Shown here: in pieces, positions 1-5,440 of the stretch
Layout of the letters: the number at the start of each line of letters is the position of its first letter
Numbering within the stretch: the stretch's first letter is position 1
From: Candidatus Zixiibacteriota bacterium
GTDB taxonomy: Bacteria > Zixibacteria > MSB-5A5 > GN15 > JAAZOE01
Reading direction: 5' to 3'
DNA length: 9,419 bases
NCBI GenBank assembly: GCA_012797915.1
Contig: JAAZOE010000377.1
Coordinates: 1 to 9,419 of the forward strand
The notes under the pieces: generated by a model
Told to the model about the DNA's origin: nothing
What the model saw: only the letters and a program-made list of their open reading frames with translations
Databases searched by the model: none
Position numbers and translations under genes: made by a program

Positions 1-222
1 AGCGCCGAAGCGCATCCATCCCGGCAGGCCGGTGGCGTAATACCAATGCCGCCAGCCGCGTCCGCCGCCGCCAAATCCCCGGCCTCTCCCGAATCCCATG
101 CCAAAACCCCGTCCGGGGGCGGGATTCATATACCCCGGCATTCCAAAACCGGCGCAGTATCCCAATCCGCGCCCCGTCATCGGACCCATCCCGGCAGGTC
201 CGGTTCTGTCACCTCGTGGCAT
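1..222 (-). CDS. DUF5320-like Gly/Arg/Met-rich small protein (partial, 3' end outside window)
   Basis: The 74 visible codons, read leftwards from the ATG at 220-222 to the window edge, start MPRGDRTGPAGMGPMTGRG and continue with GYCAGFGMPGY, which is the typical N-terminal signature of DUF5320-type proteins. A Gly/Arg/Phe-rich stretch and a Trp/Tyr patch (RHWYY) follow. A strong Shine-Dalgarno, GGAAAGGAG on the minus strand at 232-240, supports this start. The function of the family is not established; from general knowledge it recurs beside NifX/NifB-like cluster-binding proteins and Mrp/NBP35-type ATPases, so a role in metal-cluster handling is inferred. Only 32 nt separate it from the NifX-domain gene upstream, so the two are very likely co-transcribed. 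The C-terminus is not visible. Confident as a gene, uncertain in function. Confidence 0.85.
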   Translation of the reverse strand, partial: MPRGDRTGPAGMGPMTGRGLGYCAGFGMPGYMNPAPGRGFGMGFGRGRGFGGGGRGWRHWYYATGLPGWMRFGA

Positions 223-254
223 GACTCATATCTCCTTTCCGGCCGATCGGCCTG

Positions 255-881
255 CTATTCTCTGGTCATTGTCGCCCCGCACTGGGGGCATTTCCGCTGC
301 ATGCAGGGAACGCCTTGCTCGTGCGGTTCAATATGTCCGCACTGCGGACAGCGGCAGTTGCCGCCGGGTCGCCCGGCAACGGGACCGCCCATTCCGCCGC
401 GTCCCCGTCCGCCTTGGCCCCTACCACCACCGCCTTGTCCACCGCCTCGGCCGCCGCCTTGTCCCCGTCCGCCGCCTCGGCCGCTGCCTTGTCCTCTTCC
501 ATTCATGGCGAATTCTCCTTGATTGAAATGTCCGCGATGAGTCCGTCGGTGACATCCGGGCATGGCATAGGCAGTTGGCCGCAGACGGCCGCTTAGCCAG
601 GCCTGCTTGATTTCCGGCAACTCTCCGGCCACAAACGGGATGACGTGAATGCCGTACCCGCGGAACATCATCTGCAACGGCCGGGAAATCGCGCCGCACA
701 CCAACGTGTTGATACCCAATTCGACCAGGCGGAGCGCCTTATGGGCCGGGATATCGTCCCGCAGTTGTTGCTCGGTCTGGCCGATGATTATCCCGTTGTC
801 GGTTTCTACGATGTGGATCAGTCGGGCGACATCGAAAACCGGGCCGATTCGATTATTCCAGATGGCAAACGCCGTCTTCAT
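255..881 (-). CDS. NifX/NifB-type Fe-Mo cluster-binding protein with Gly/Arg-rich linker and Cys-rich C-terminal tail
   Basis: 208 aa. Residues 1 to about 105 read as a dinitrogenase iron-molybdenum cofactor biosynthesis (NifX/NafY-type, PF02579-like) domain: MKTAFAIWNNRIGPVFDVAR at the N-terminus, a GINTLVCGAIS core with Cys62, and a GELPEIKQAWLSGRL C-terminal helix. Residues 126-174 are almost all Gly, Arg and Gln. The tail holds six Cys (C176, C178, C181, C193, C198, C201), including two CPQCG knuckles that resemble a zinc ribbon. Proteins of this shape are thought to bind or carry metal clusters; nothing here shows nitrogenase itself. The start at 879-881 has AAGGAT upstream and lies about 27 nt below the predicted start of a sigma-54 transcript. 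The neighbouring activator gene probably controls it. Met126 has its own strong ribosome-binding site, so a shorter second product is possible. Confidence 0.9.
   Translation of the reverse strand: MKTAFAIWNNRIGPVFDVARLIHIVETDNGIIIGQTEQQLRDDIPAHKALRLVELGINTLVCGAISRPLQMMFRGYGIHVIPFVAGELPEIKQAWLSGRLRPTAYAMPGCHRRTHRGHFNQGEFAMNGRGQGSGRGGGRGQGGGRGGGQGGGGRGQGGRGRGGMGGPVAGRPGGNCRCPQCGHIEPHEQGVPCMQRKCPQCGATMTRE
504..520 (-). promoter_or_regulatory. Strong internal ribosome-binding site and ATG inside the NifX-domain gene
   Basis: On the minus strand AAGGAG (520-515) lies exactly 8 nt upstream of an in-frame ATG (506-504), which is Met126 of the 208-aa protein. This site is a better match than the one at the annotated start. 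It sits exactly at the boundary between the NifX domain and the Gly/Arg-rich Cys tail, so an 83-aa tail-only protein could be made from the same message. Confidence 0.55.
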
Positions 882-897
882 CGCGTGTGATCCTTAT

Positions 898-920
898 CTT
901 TACGCTGCCTGTGCGTAAAG
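898..920. repeat. Perfect inverted repeat over the predicted transcription start (8-bp arms, 7-bp spacer)
   Basis: CTTTACGC (898-905) is repeated as its exact reverse complement GCGTAAAG (913-920), separated by TGCCTGT. The repeat is centred at 909, where a sigma-54 transcript from the promoter at 918-935 would start, and its right arm touches the GC of the -12 element. That placement suits a repressor operator. In RNA it would form a hairpin, but no T-tract follows it on the minus strand, so it does not look like a terminator. Confidence 0.5.
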
Positions 921-935
921 CATGGAATGTGCCGG
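918..935 (-). promoter_or_regulatory. Sigma-54 (-24/-12) promoter for the NifX/DUF5320 operon
   Basis: The minus strand reads CCGGCACATTCCATGCTT. GG (933-932) and GC (921-920) are separated by exactly 10 nt as sigma-54 requires; CGGCAC matches the TGGCAC -24 element at 5 of 6 positions and ATGCT matches TTGCW at 4 of 5. It lies about 40 nt upstream of the NifX-domain ATG, next to a gene for a sigma-54 activator, with an IHF-type site and paired dyads upstream. The match and the context support each other. Confidence 0.75.
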
Positions 936-962
936 AAGTGTCGAAGGTTTCTTTTTTAATTG

Positions 963-975
963 TAATATGTTGATA
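963..975 (-). promoter_or_regulatory. Putative IHF binding site
   Basis: The minus strand reads TATCAACATATTA, matching all fixed positions of the IHF consensus WATCAANNNNTTR. It lies between the -24/-12 promoter and the upstream dyads, with its centre about 60 bp upstream of the predicted start, where an IHF bend would bring a bound activator onto sigma-54 polymerase. The surrounding 950-975 stretch is AT-rich. Binding is inferred from the consensus and position only. Confidence 0.6.
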
Positions 976-1020
976 GCCAACAGGATGCTTGTTTCCCTCA
1001 AAGGCCGGGGAGGCAAATAT

Positions 1021-1038
1021 AGTAGCATGCACGCTACT
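1021..1038. promoter_or_regulatory. Upstream activator dyad 1 (AGTAGC-N6-GCTACT)
   Basis: An 18-bp near-perfect palindrome, AGTAGCATGCACGCTACT, with 8 of 9 base pairs symmetric. A second, slightly degenerate copy is centred 33 bp further upstream, about three helical turns. Its centre is about 120 bp upstream of the predicted sigma-54 start, a usual distance for an enhancer. The binding protein is inferred to be the adjacent Fis-type activator. As RNA the same sequence could be a weak hairpin at the end of the activator transcript. Confidence 0.6.
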
Positions 1039-1053
1039 TTGATGGCCAAAAAC

Positions 1054-1071
1054 AGAAGCGTCTATGCTACT
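1054..1071. promoter_or_regulatory. Upstream activator dyad 2 (AGAAGC-N6-GCTACT)
   Basis: AGAAGCGTCTATGCTACT repeats the arms of the dyad at 1021-1038 with one mismatch in 12 arm positions and an unrelated 6-bp spacer. Conserved arms with a free spacer are what a dimeric helix-turn-helix protein leaves. The right arm overlaps the TAG stop codon (1067-1069) of the activator gene. Confidence 0.55.
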
Positions 1072-2452
1072 GTCTGTTTGCGGAACGGCCATCCCGTTCA
1101 GGCAAGGGGATGCCAAGTTTCTTCATTTTACGGAAGAGGGTTGTTTTATGAATGCCAAGTTCCCTGGCCGCCGCCAATCGATTGTAACCGTTTCGCTTCA
1201 AGGCGTCGCGAATGGACTGGGCTTCAAGCAGATCATGGGCCGCATACCGGTCCGGTGGAGACGACCGCGGCAGGCCGTGAGTTGTCAATTCATCGGGAAG
1301 ATGCTTGAGGCCGATGAGTCCCTCCTGACAAAGGATAAAGGCGCGCTCGATGGTGTTTTCCAGTTCGCGGATGTTGCCGGGCCAATCATGGGCCATGAGC
1401 AGCGATAGCGCTTCCGCGCCTATCCCCGATACATTTTTCCGCTGCAGGCGATTGAACTGGGTAATGAACTGCTCGGCCAACAGCGGAATATCCTCCTTCC
1501 GCCGCCGCAGCGGGGGCAGTTCGATTCGAACCACGTTGATCCGGTAGTAGAGGTCTTCCCGAAACGCGCCTTGCCGCACGAGGTCGGCCAGATCCCGGTT
1601 GGTGGCCACGATGATTCGCGCATCCGTTTCCTCGGACCGGAAGGCCCCGAGCGGTTCATATATCCGGTCCTGGAGCACTCGCAACAGGCGGACCTGCATG
1701 GCTGGGCTGATCTCGCCGATCTCGTCAAGAAAGAGGGTGCCGCTCCTGGCCATGGCGAAACGGCCGGGTTTGTCCTTATTGGCGCCGGTGAAGGCGCCGG
1801 CTTTGTATCCGAACAGTTCCGATTCCAAAAGCGTATCGGGTAACGCCCCGCAGTTGACGGCGATGAACGGCCCTTGGCTGTGCGGGCCGAGGGAATGGAT
1901 GGTCTGCGCCACCAGTTCCTTGCCGGTGCCGGTTTCCCCCAGGATGAGGACCGTGCTGGGGCTGGCGGCGATGGTGGGCAGGACCTCGAACACCCGCTGC
2001 ATCAGCGGACTGCGGCTGGAAAGGTCGCCTACCCGGAATTTCCCCTCCAGTTCCAGGCGCAGCGCTTCAATTTCAGAGAGGTCGCGGAACGTCTCGGCCC
2101 CGCCGATGGTCCGCCCCCGCGCGTCCCGCAGTATCGCGGTGGAGACGCTTATCGGAATCCGTTTCCCGTCCGCGTTGATGATATACCCCGATTTGCCGAT
2201 AATCGGTTTCTTGGTTTTCATGGTGTGGCGCAGGGCGCACTCGACCTCGCACATGCTGGAGCGAAAAACCTCCGAGCACCGTTTGCCGACGGCCTCGCGG
2301 CGGCGGATACCGGTGATCTCCTCGGCCGCGCGATTGAACGAGGTGATATGCCATTCCAGGTCCACCGTGAACACGCCATCGGAAATGCTGTCCAGAATGG
2401 AGTCGGTGAACCCGGCCAGGGGGACCGTTTTGCTCTGTTGGCGACGGCTCAT
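1067..2452 (-). CDS. Sigma-54-dependent activator, PAS - AAA+ - Fis-type HTH, with Cys cluster in the PAS domain
   Basis: 461 aa, cytoplasmic bacterial enhancer-binding protein. A PAS domain spans about 14-130. The AAA+ sigma-54 interaction domain spans about 145-380: Walker A GETGTGKE 172-179, the sigma-54-contacting GAFTGA loop 219-224, Walker B with LFLDE 240-244, likely arginine fingers R298/R304, and WPGNIRELEN 357-366. A Fis-type helix-turn-helix lies at about 424-446. There is no receiver domain, so control is probably by ligand or redox through PAS, not by phosphorylation. The PAS domain has C59, C68 and C72 (C-x8-C-x3-C), a plausible metal, Fe-S or redox site; that is inference. GAGG lies about 10 nt before the ATG. 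Its stop codon overlaps one of two dyads upstream of the NifX-domain operon, the likely target. Confidence 0.95.
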   Translation of the reverse strand: MSRRQQSKTVPLAGFTDSILDSISDGVFTVDLEWHITSFNRAAEEITGIRRREAVGKRCSEVFRSSMCEVECALRHTMKTKKPIIGKSGYIINADGKRIPISVSTAILRDARGRTIGGAETFRDLSEIEALRLELEGKFRVGDLSSRSPLMQRVFEVLPTIAASPSTVLILGETGTGKELVAQTIHSLGPHSQGPFIAVNCGALPDTLLESELFGYKAGAFTGANKDKPGRFAMARSGTLFLDEIGEISPAMQVRLLRVLQDRIYEPLGAFRSEETDARIIVATNRDLADLVRQGAFREDLYYRINVVRIELPPLRRRKEDIPLLAEQFITQFNRLQRKNVSGIGAEALSLLMAHDWPGNIRELENTIERAFILCQEGLIGLKHLPDELTTHGLPRSSPPDRYAAHDLLEAQSIRDALKRNGYNRLAAARELGIHKTTLFRKMKKLGIPLPERDGRSANRQ

Positions 2453-2487
2453 ATCCTGCTGCCTCAGCTCAGTATTCTCTGTTCAAT

Positions 2488-2607
2488 CTAATGGGTGCCC
2501 GGACGAGAGGCAAGCGATTCCTCAAACGCCGCCGGCGGCCCTATACCGTTTCCCCGTCCCTGGCCCCGGCCACGACTCCGGTCTGGATGGCAACAACAGA
2601 AATACAT
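2488..2607 (-). CDS. Possible 39-aa Cys- and Arg/Gly-rich small protein
   Basis: A short minus-strand ORF runs from ATG 2605-2607 to TAG 2488-2490. It begins MYFCCCHPDRSRGRGQGRGN, with three adjacent Cys, then an RGRGQGRG stretch resembling the Gly/Arg linker of the NifX-domain protein in this window. It ends 35 nt before the activator ATG on the same strand. No convincing ribosome-binding site is visible and the local GC richness can produce such strings by chance, so this is a low-confidence call. I do not recognise a family. Confidence 0.25.
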   Translation of the reverse strand: MYFCCCHPDRSRGRGQGRGNGIGPPAAFEESLASRPGTH

Positions 2608-2711
2608 GGTGAAGCCAACACGACGAATCGACACAGGGCGGATTCACCACCCGTCTTCTGAAATCATCCCATGCGGGTAACAGACGGTTTCGGGCCGGTG
2701 TTTTATTCGGG

Positions 2712-2742
2712 TTGAAAGAAGAAACTTGATCGCGTGTATACT
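2712..2742 (+). promoter_or_regulatory. Weak sigma-70-like promoter candidate
   Basis: TTGAAA (2712-2717) and TATACT (2737-2742) resemble -35 and -10 boxes, but the 19-nt spacer is longer than the preferred 17. A 7-bp stem with a 4-nt loop (2748-2765, one G-T pair) would lie at the 5' end of any transcript. No gene starts soon afterwards. Confidence 0.25.
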
Positions 2743-3011
2743 TGCGACCGCGAGTCCGCTTGCGGGAACAATCGGGATATTCGTAACACTCCCTGCGTGG
2801 GGGGGCGGATTCGCGTTAAGCGACCATGTCTTGGCGGCAGGACGCTATGACGGCGGGGTTTGTTTTATCGACGGGGAGAGAGATGCGGCAGTTCGTGGCC
2901 AGGGTATGATACAACCATAAAATCGTATTCTCGCCCAAACGTCACCGGGGACATCACCGCCGCGACCTACGTGGCCCGTTCCGAGAGGCATCGGTTGATG
3001 ATCGCTCCCCA

Positions 3012-3027
3012 ATCCGAGTGGCTCTGA
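3012..3027. repeat. 16-bp direct repeat, copy 1
   Basis: ATCCGAGTGGCTCTGA occurs here and, identically and in the same orientation, at 4358-4373. Both copies are preceded by a C-rich run. An exact 16-mer is not expected twice by chance in 9.4 kb. The two copies bracket the CheY/CheC genes. Confidence 0.8.
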
Positions 3028-3172
3028 AGTTTTAACCGGGCAATCTGGTGCCGGGGCCGCAAACAATCTTGCACGGCAATACGCCACTGATACTTCATCA
3101 ATGCGTTTCAGGCAGACAAGGGGACTATCTCCCGTATTTGGGCTCGGGGAGGCGTCGTCGGCCGTCGTCCTG

Positions 3173-3187
3173 CGGGGATGATCCCCG
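3173..3187. promoter_or_regulatory. 15-bp palindrome upstream of the CheY-like gene
   Basis: CGGGGATGATCCCCG has perfect 7-bp arms around a central G and lies 100 bp upstream of the CheY-like ATG. The short centre makes an RNA hairpin unlikely and a protein-binding site more likely. No partner is identifiable. Confidence 0.35.
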
Positions 3188-3287
3188 TGATGACCGTCAA
3201 GAAACGGGCCGGATCGGCCGATAGTATGGGTAACGAGACTGCGCCTTATCCCCGGGGCTTCTCTGCAGAAAAATGAGGAGTTTCAGC

Positions 3288-3671
3288 ATGGCCAGAATCC
3301 TGATCATTGATGATTCCAAATTTCAGCGGAAATGTCTCTCCCGTATGCTCGGCGCCATGGGGCACGAGGTAACGGAGGCGGAAAATGGGGCCATCGGCCT
3401 GCAGGTGCATGAGACAATCAAACCGGACATCATCATTTCCGATTTGTTGATGCCGGTGCTGGACGGTATCGGCCTGTTACGCGGCCTGAACGCGAAAGGC
3501 GCCACGACCCCGGTGGTCGTGGTGACGGCCGACATCCAGGAATGCACCCGGGAGGAATGCCTGCAATTGGGCGCCAAAGCCCTGCTCAACAAGCCGGTGA
3601 CCGTCGCCACCCTGGAGACGGCCCTGGGCCGATTCCTGCCCGCCCAAACCGGGGAGAAGTCGCCATGCTGA
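3288..3671 (+). CDS. CheY-like single-domain response regulator
   Basis: 127 aa, one receiver domain and no output domain. The phosphorylation site is complete: acidic pair D8-D9 (ILIIDDS), phospho-acceptor D52 in SDLLMP, T80 in VVVVTAD, and K102 in LLNKP. Such proteins act by binding a partner when phosphorylated, for example the flagellar switch or a signalling hub. I place the start at ATG 3288 because GAGGAG (3275-3280) is well spaced before it; an in-frame ATG at 3273 overlaps that site and lacks its own. It overlaps by 7 nt the CheC-type phosphatase downstream, so the two are translationally coupled and probably form a phosphorylation/dephosphorylation pair. No histidine kinase or other chemotaxis gene is in view. 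Confidence 0.93.
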   Translation: MARILIIDDSKFQRKCLSRMLGAMGHEVTEAENGAIGLQVHETIKPDIIISDLLMPVLDGIGLLRGLNAKGATTPVVVVTADIQECTREECLQLGAKALLNKPVTVATLETALGRFLPAQTGEKSPC

Positions 3672-4327
3672 CTCATGAACAAAGCGATACGCTGACCGAG
3701 GTGTTCAACGCCGGGGTCATCAAAGCCGGAGTCGCCCTCACTAACCTGGTCGGCCATCAGGTTCGTATGCAGGTGCCGTTGGTGGGGGTCACCGATTTTA
3801 CCGACCTCCACAACTGTTTGGGGATCGGGAATGATCTGCAACTGGTCTCCGTTTGTCAGCAATTCTGCGGTACCATGGATGGATATGCCCTGTTGCTGCT
3901 GTCCCGGGAAAGCGGCGACGCCCTCACCAACCGTCTGACCGGCAGTGATCCAGGGACGGCCCCGGCCGAGGCCGAGCGCAGCGAAACGCTGTTGGAGGTC
4001 GGCAATATCCTCATCAACGGCATCCTCGGGACGATTGCCAATACCGTCGGCGACCGATTCGAGTATCAGGTGCCGGTGTATCGGGAAGGTTCGCTGCCGC
4101 TCATCATCGGCATCTCCTCCTGTGCGGCCAACTGCTCCATCGGCGATTCCCATTCCCTCTATGCCCGAGCCCAGTTCGATATCGATGAGGCGCGGGTTAT
4201 CGGCAGCATACTTATTCTGCTGACCGCCGGGGGATTTGACCGGCTGATCGGGCTGGTCGACGGCCTGCGGGGGCAGGCCAAAGCAACCGCCTCGGGCGGC
4301 GCCGCCCCTCAGACGCCGGTCAAGTAG
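3665..4327 (+). CDS. CheC-type CheY-phosphate phosphatase
   Basis: 220 aa, close to the usual 200-210 for CheC. It carries both copies of the CheC/FliY active-site motif [D/S]-x3-E-x2-N-x22-P: D8-E12-N15-P38 in the first half and E107-E111-N114-P137 in the second. E/N pairs of this kind dephosphorylate CheY-P. The second copy has Glu where Asp or Ser is usual. The C-terminus (about 203-220) is a short Ala/Gly/Pro-rich tail. The ATG overlaps the end of the CheY-like gene and is preceded by GGGGAG, and the most likely substrate is that protein. CheX is less likely because CheX normally has one motif. No terminator is evident after the TAG. A copy of the 16-bp repeat follows 31 bp later. Confidence 0.9.
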   Translation: MLTHEQSDTLTEVFNAGVIKAGVALTNLVGHQVRMQVPLVGVTDFTDLHNCLGIGNDLQLVSVCQQFCGTMDGYALLLLSRESGDALTNRLTGSDPGTAPAEAERSETLLEVGNILINGILGTIANTVGDRFEYQVPVYREGSLPLIIGISSCAANCSIGDSHSLYARAQFDIDEARVIGSILILLTAGGFDRLIGLVDGLRGQAKATASGGAAPQTPVK

Positions 4328-4357
4328 GCGCCCGGATCTTATTACCTCCCACCCCGC

Positions 4358-4373
4358 ATCCGAGTGGCTCTGA
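4358..4373. repeat. 16-bp direct repeat, copy 2
   Basis: This copy of ATCCGAGTGGCTCTGA is identical to 3012-3027. It lies between the CheC-type gene and a stretch with different, more AT-rich composition that carries an unrelated minus-strand ORF, and may mark an insertion or recombination boundary. Confidence 0.8.
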
Positions 4374-4414
4374 CCCGTCGGGAATATATCACGGACGGTA
4401 AGAACCGCGGCCGA

Positions 4415-4744
4415 TTACAACTGCGAGTCAGTTATGAAGATATCGCTATTATCATTGTCGATAAAGACCGTATAGGTACACTGTGCGCGGTCTTGACACC
4501 GCCACAGGTCGTATTCCTCCAGTGGTTTGGGAAGGAACCACGCCGGTTTCTTCATGTTGTGCCAAAGAAATTGTTTCTCTTCATTGATGTCTTCAACATG
4601 AATCAGGTCAATGCCTTTCAACAGTTGATCATGAAGCGCCACGTTGGCCTGGATGTGAAAGAAATACTCGGATTCGTAGGTGAAATGCGGGAAACGTGCA
4701 TATCTTGAATGAATCACAATCACATCATCCGGCTTGGTGGAATT
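4415..4744 (-). pseudogene. Unidentified protein fragment (C-terminal part of a larger gene)
   Basis: This frame is open on the minus strand from a stop at 4745-4747 to the TAA at 4415-4417. The only upstream start is a GTG at 4721-4723 with no evident ribosome-binding site, and protein-like sequence (KPDDVIVIHSRYARFPHF) continues past it. The product is soluble-looking and rich in aromatic residues and His, with LLKGIDLIHVEDINEEKQF and PAWFLPKPLEEYDLWRC. I do not recognise the family. The block reads like the C-terminal piece of a real protein whose 5' part is missing, ending exactly where the truncated ArsF-like gene begins on the other strand. The local base composition is more AT-rich than to the left. 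It could also be chance open frame; codon analysis would decide. Confidence 0.45.
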
Positions 4745-4955
4745 TCACGCCACCAATATCGATTCCTCACAGAACGAACACTTTCGTGAGGACTGCAAGC
4801 TATACACCAAATCGGTCATCGTGGCGGATTTTGTTGACGGCAAGCAGGTGCGCTGGAAAAACCTGGAAAAGATTTGGATGTTGACCGGCAACAAGGTTGA
4901 GTTCGCCAAATACATTCAAACGGAAGTCAGGGCGTTTTTGGATACTCCTCAGTGA
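4734..4955 (+). pseudogene. Truncated ArsF-family protein (C-terminal half only)
   Basis: About 73 residues that parallel the C-terminal half of the intact ArsF-like protein encoded next door. Shared blocks are NEHFREDCKLY against NEHFVEDYQLY, RWKNLEKIW against EWKNLEAIW, and a final FAKYIQTEVRAFL against FMEYVRAEVDQYL. The N-terminal half with membrane anchor and C-x2-C redox motif is missing; the frame hits a stop at 4710-4712 and only TTG/GTG codons at 4734-4739 could serve as starts. Similarity begins at about 4734, so a rearrangement replaced the 5' part. Its TGA overlaps a GTG (GTGA) 15 nt before the intact copy's ATG, which indicates a former operon of two tandem paralogues. Confidence 0.7.
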
Positions 4956-4969
4956 AGGAACAACATACT

Positions 4970-5440
4970 ATGACATCCCGGAAGATCATCACCGTGGCAC
5001 TGCTCTTGCTGGTTGGCGCGAGCATAGTCGTATTTATTGCCCGCCAGACCGGCGTTATTTCGGCTGATCTTGTTCCGCTCGGGTCCTCTTCAGACTCTCC
5101 TCGGCACAAGATTGTGACCTACTACTTTCACGGCACGGTCCGTTGTGAAACCTGTCTGAATATAGAGAAGTACACCACCGACGCGCTGAATACGTACTTC
5201 GCGGACGATCTTGCGAAGGGAAGGCTCGTGTGGCGGGTAATCAACCGCGAAGTGCCGCCGAACGAGCATTTCGTGGAGGATTATCAACTCTACTCGCAGG
5301 CCCTGATCATTATTGATTCGATACCCGGGCAACCGGCGGAGTGGAAGAACCTTGAAGCCATTTGGGATTATGCGCACGACCAGCCGGCCTTTATGGAATA
5401 TGTCCGCGCTGAAGTTGATCAGTATTTAAGGAGGCTGTAA
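4970..5440 (+). CDS. arsF: ArsF-family membrane-anchored thioredoxin-like protein
   Basis: 156 aa from ATG 4970, preceded by AAGGA; a GTG at 4952 would add six residues. An N-terminal hydrophobic segment (about 6-24) anchors or exports the protein. The rest is predicted periplasmic and contains YYFHGTVRCETCLNIEKYT with C59-x2-C62, the hallmark of the family annotated as nitrophenyl compound nitroreductase subunit ArsF. In Shewanella putrefaciens arsEFG, ArsF is reported to help reduce nitro-aromatic arsenicals before ArsG exports the amino product. The fold suggests a thiol-redox role, and the true substrate here is unknown. Its TAA overlaps the ArsG-like ATG by one base with AAGGAGG in front, so the two are coupled. 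Confidence 0.85.
   Translation: MTSRKIITVALLLLVGASIVVFIARQTGVISADLVPLGSSSDSPRHKIVTYYFHGTVRCETCLNIEKYTTDALNTYFADDLAKGRLVWRVINREVPPNEHFVEDYQLYSQALIIIDSIPGQPAEWKNLEAIWDYAHDQPAFMEYVRAEVDQYLRRL

Larger units (their letters stand above)
2608..3287. other. Gene-poor divergent region upstream of the CheY/CheC pair
   Basis: About 680 bp in which I find no convincing coding sequence. Several ORFs of 60-80 codons exist on both strands but have odd composition, no good ribosome-binding site and no family resemblance. The region holds a weak promoter-like pair with a hairpin just after it (2712-2765), one copy of a 16-bp repeat (3012-3027) and a compact palindrome (3173-3187). It may contain degraded sequence, the promoters of the flanking genes, or an unrecognised RNA. 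Confidence 0.5.

Noticed and set aside
421..502. Gly/Arg codon repeats read as a CRISPR array or tandem repeat locus
   Set aside because: The repeats are irregular, in frame, and explained by the low-complexity protein linker; there are no spacers.
46..596. Plus-strand Pro/Arg/Ala-rich ORFs opposite the NifX-domain gene
   Set aside because: They mirror the Gly/Arg-rich minus-strand coding region, have extreme composition and no ribosome-binding sites.
1021..1038. Intrinsic terminator of the activator gene
   Set aside because: The stem is followed on the minus strand by TATATTTG, not a T-tract, and a second copy with conserved arms but a different spacer fits DNA binding better.
1599..2612. 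337-codon plus-strand ORF opposite the sigma-54 activator
   Set aside because: It is the antisense of a clear AAA+ gene whose Walker, GAFTGA and HTH motifs are all on the minus strand; its translation is Arg/Ser/Pro-rich and family-less.
3042..3060. Sigma-54 promoter candidate TGG-N10-GC upstream of CheY
   Set aside because: The spacing fits but only 4 of 6 and 3 of 5 consensus bases match, it is about 240 bp from the gene, and no activator dyads are near.
3323..4153. 276-codon minus-strand ORF opposite CheY/CheC
   Set aside because: Antisense shadow; the plus strand encodes complete receiver and CheC motifs with good start sites.
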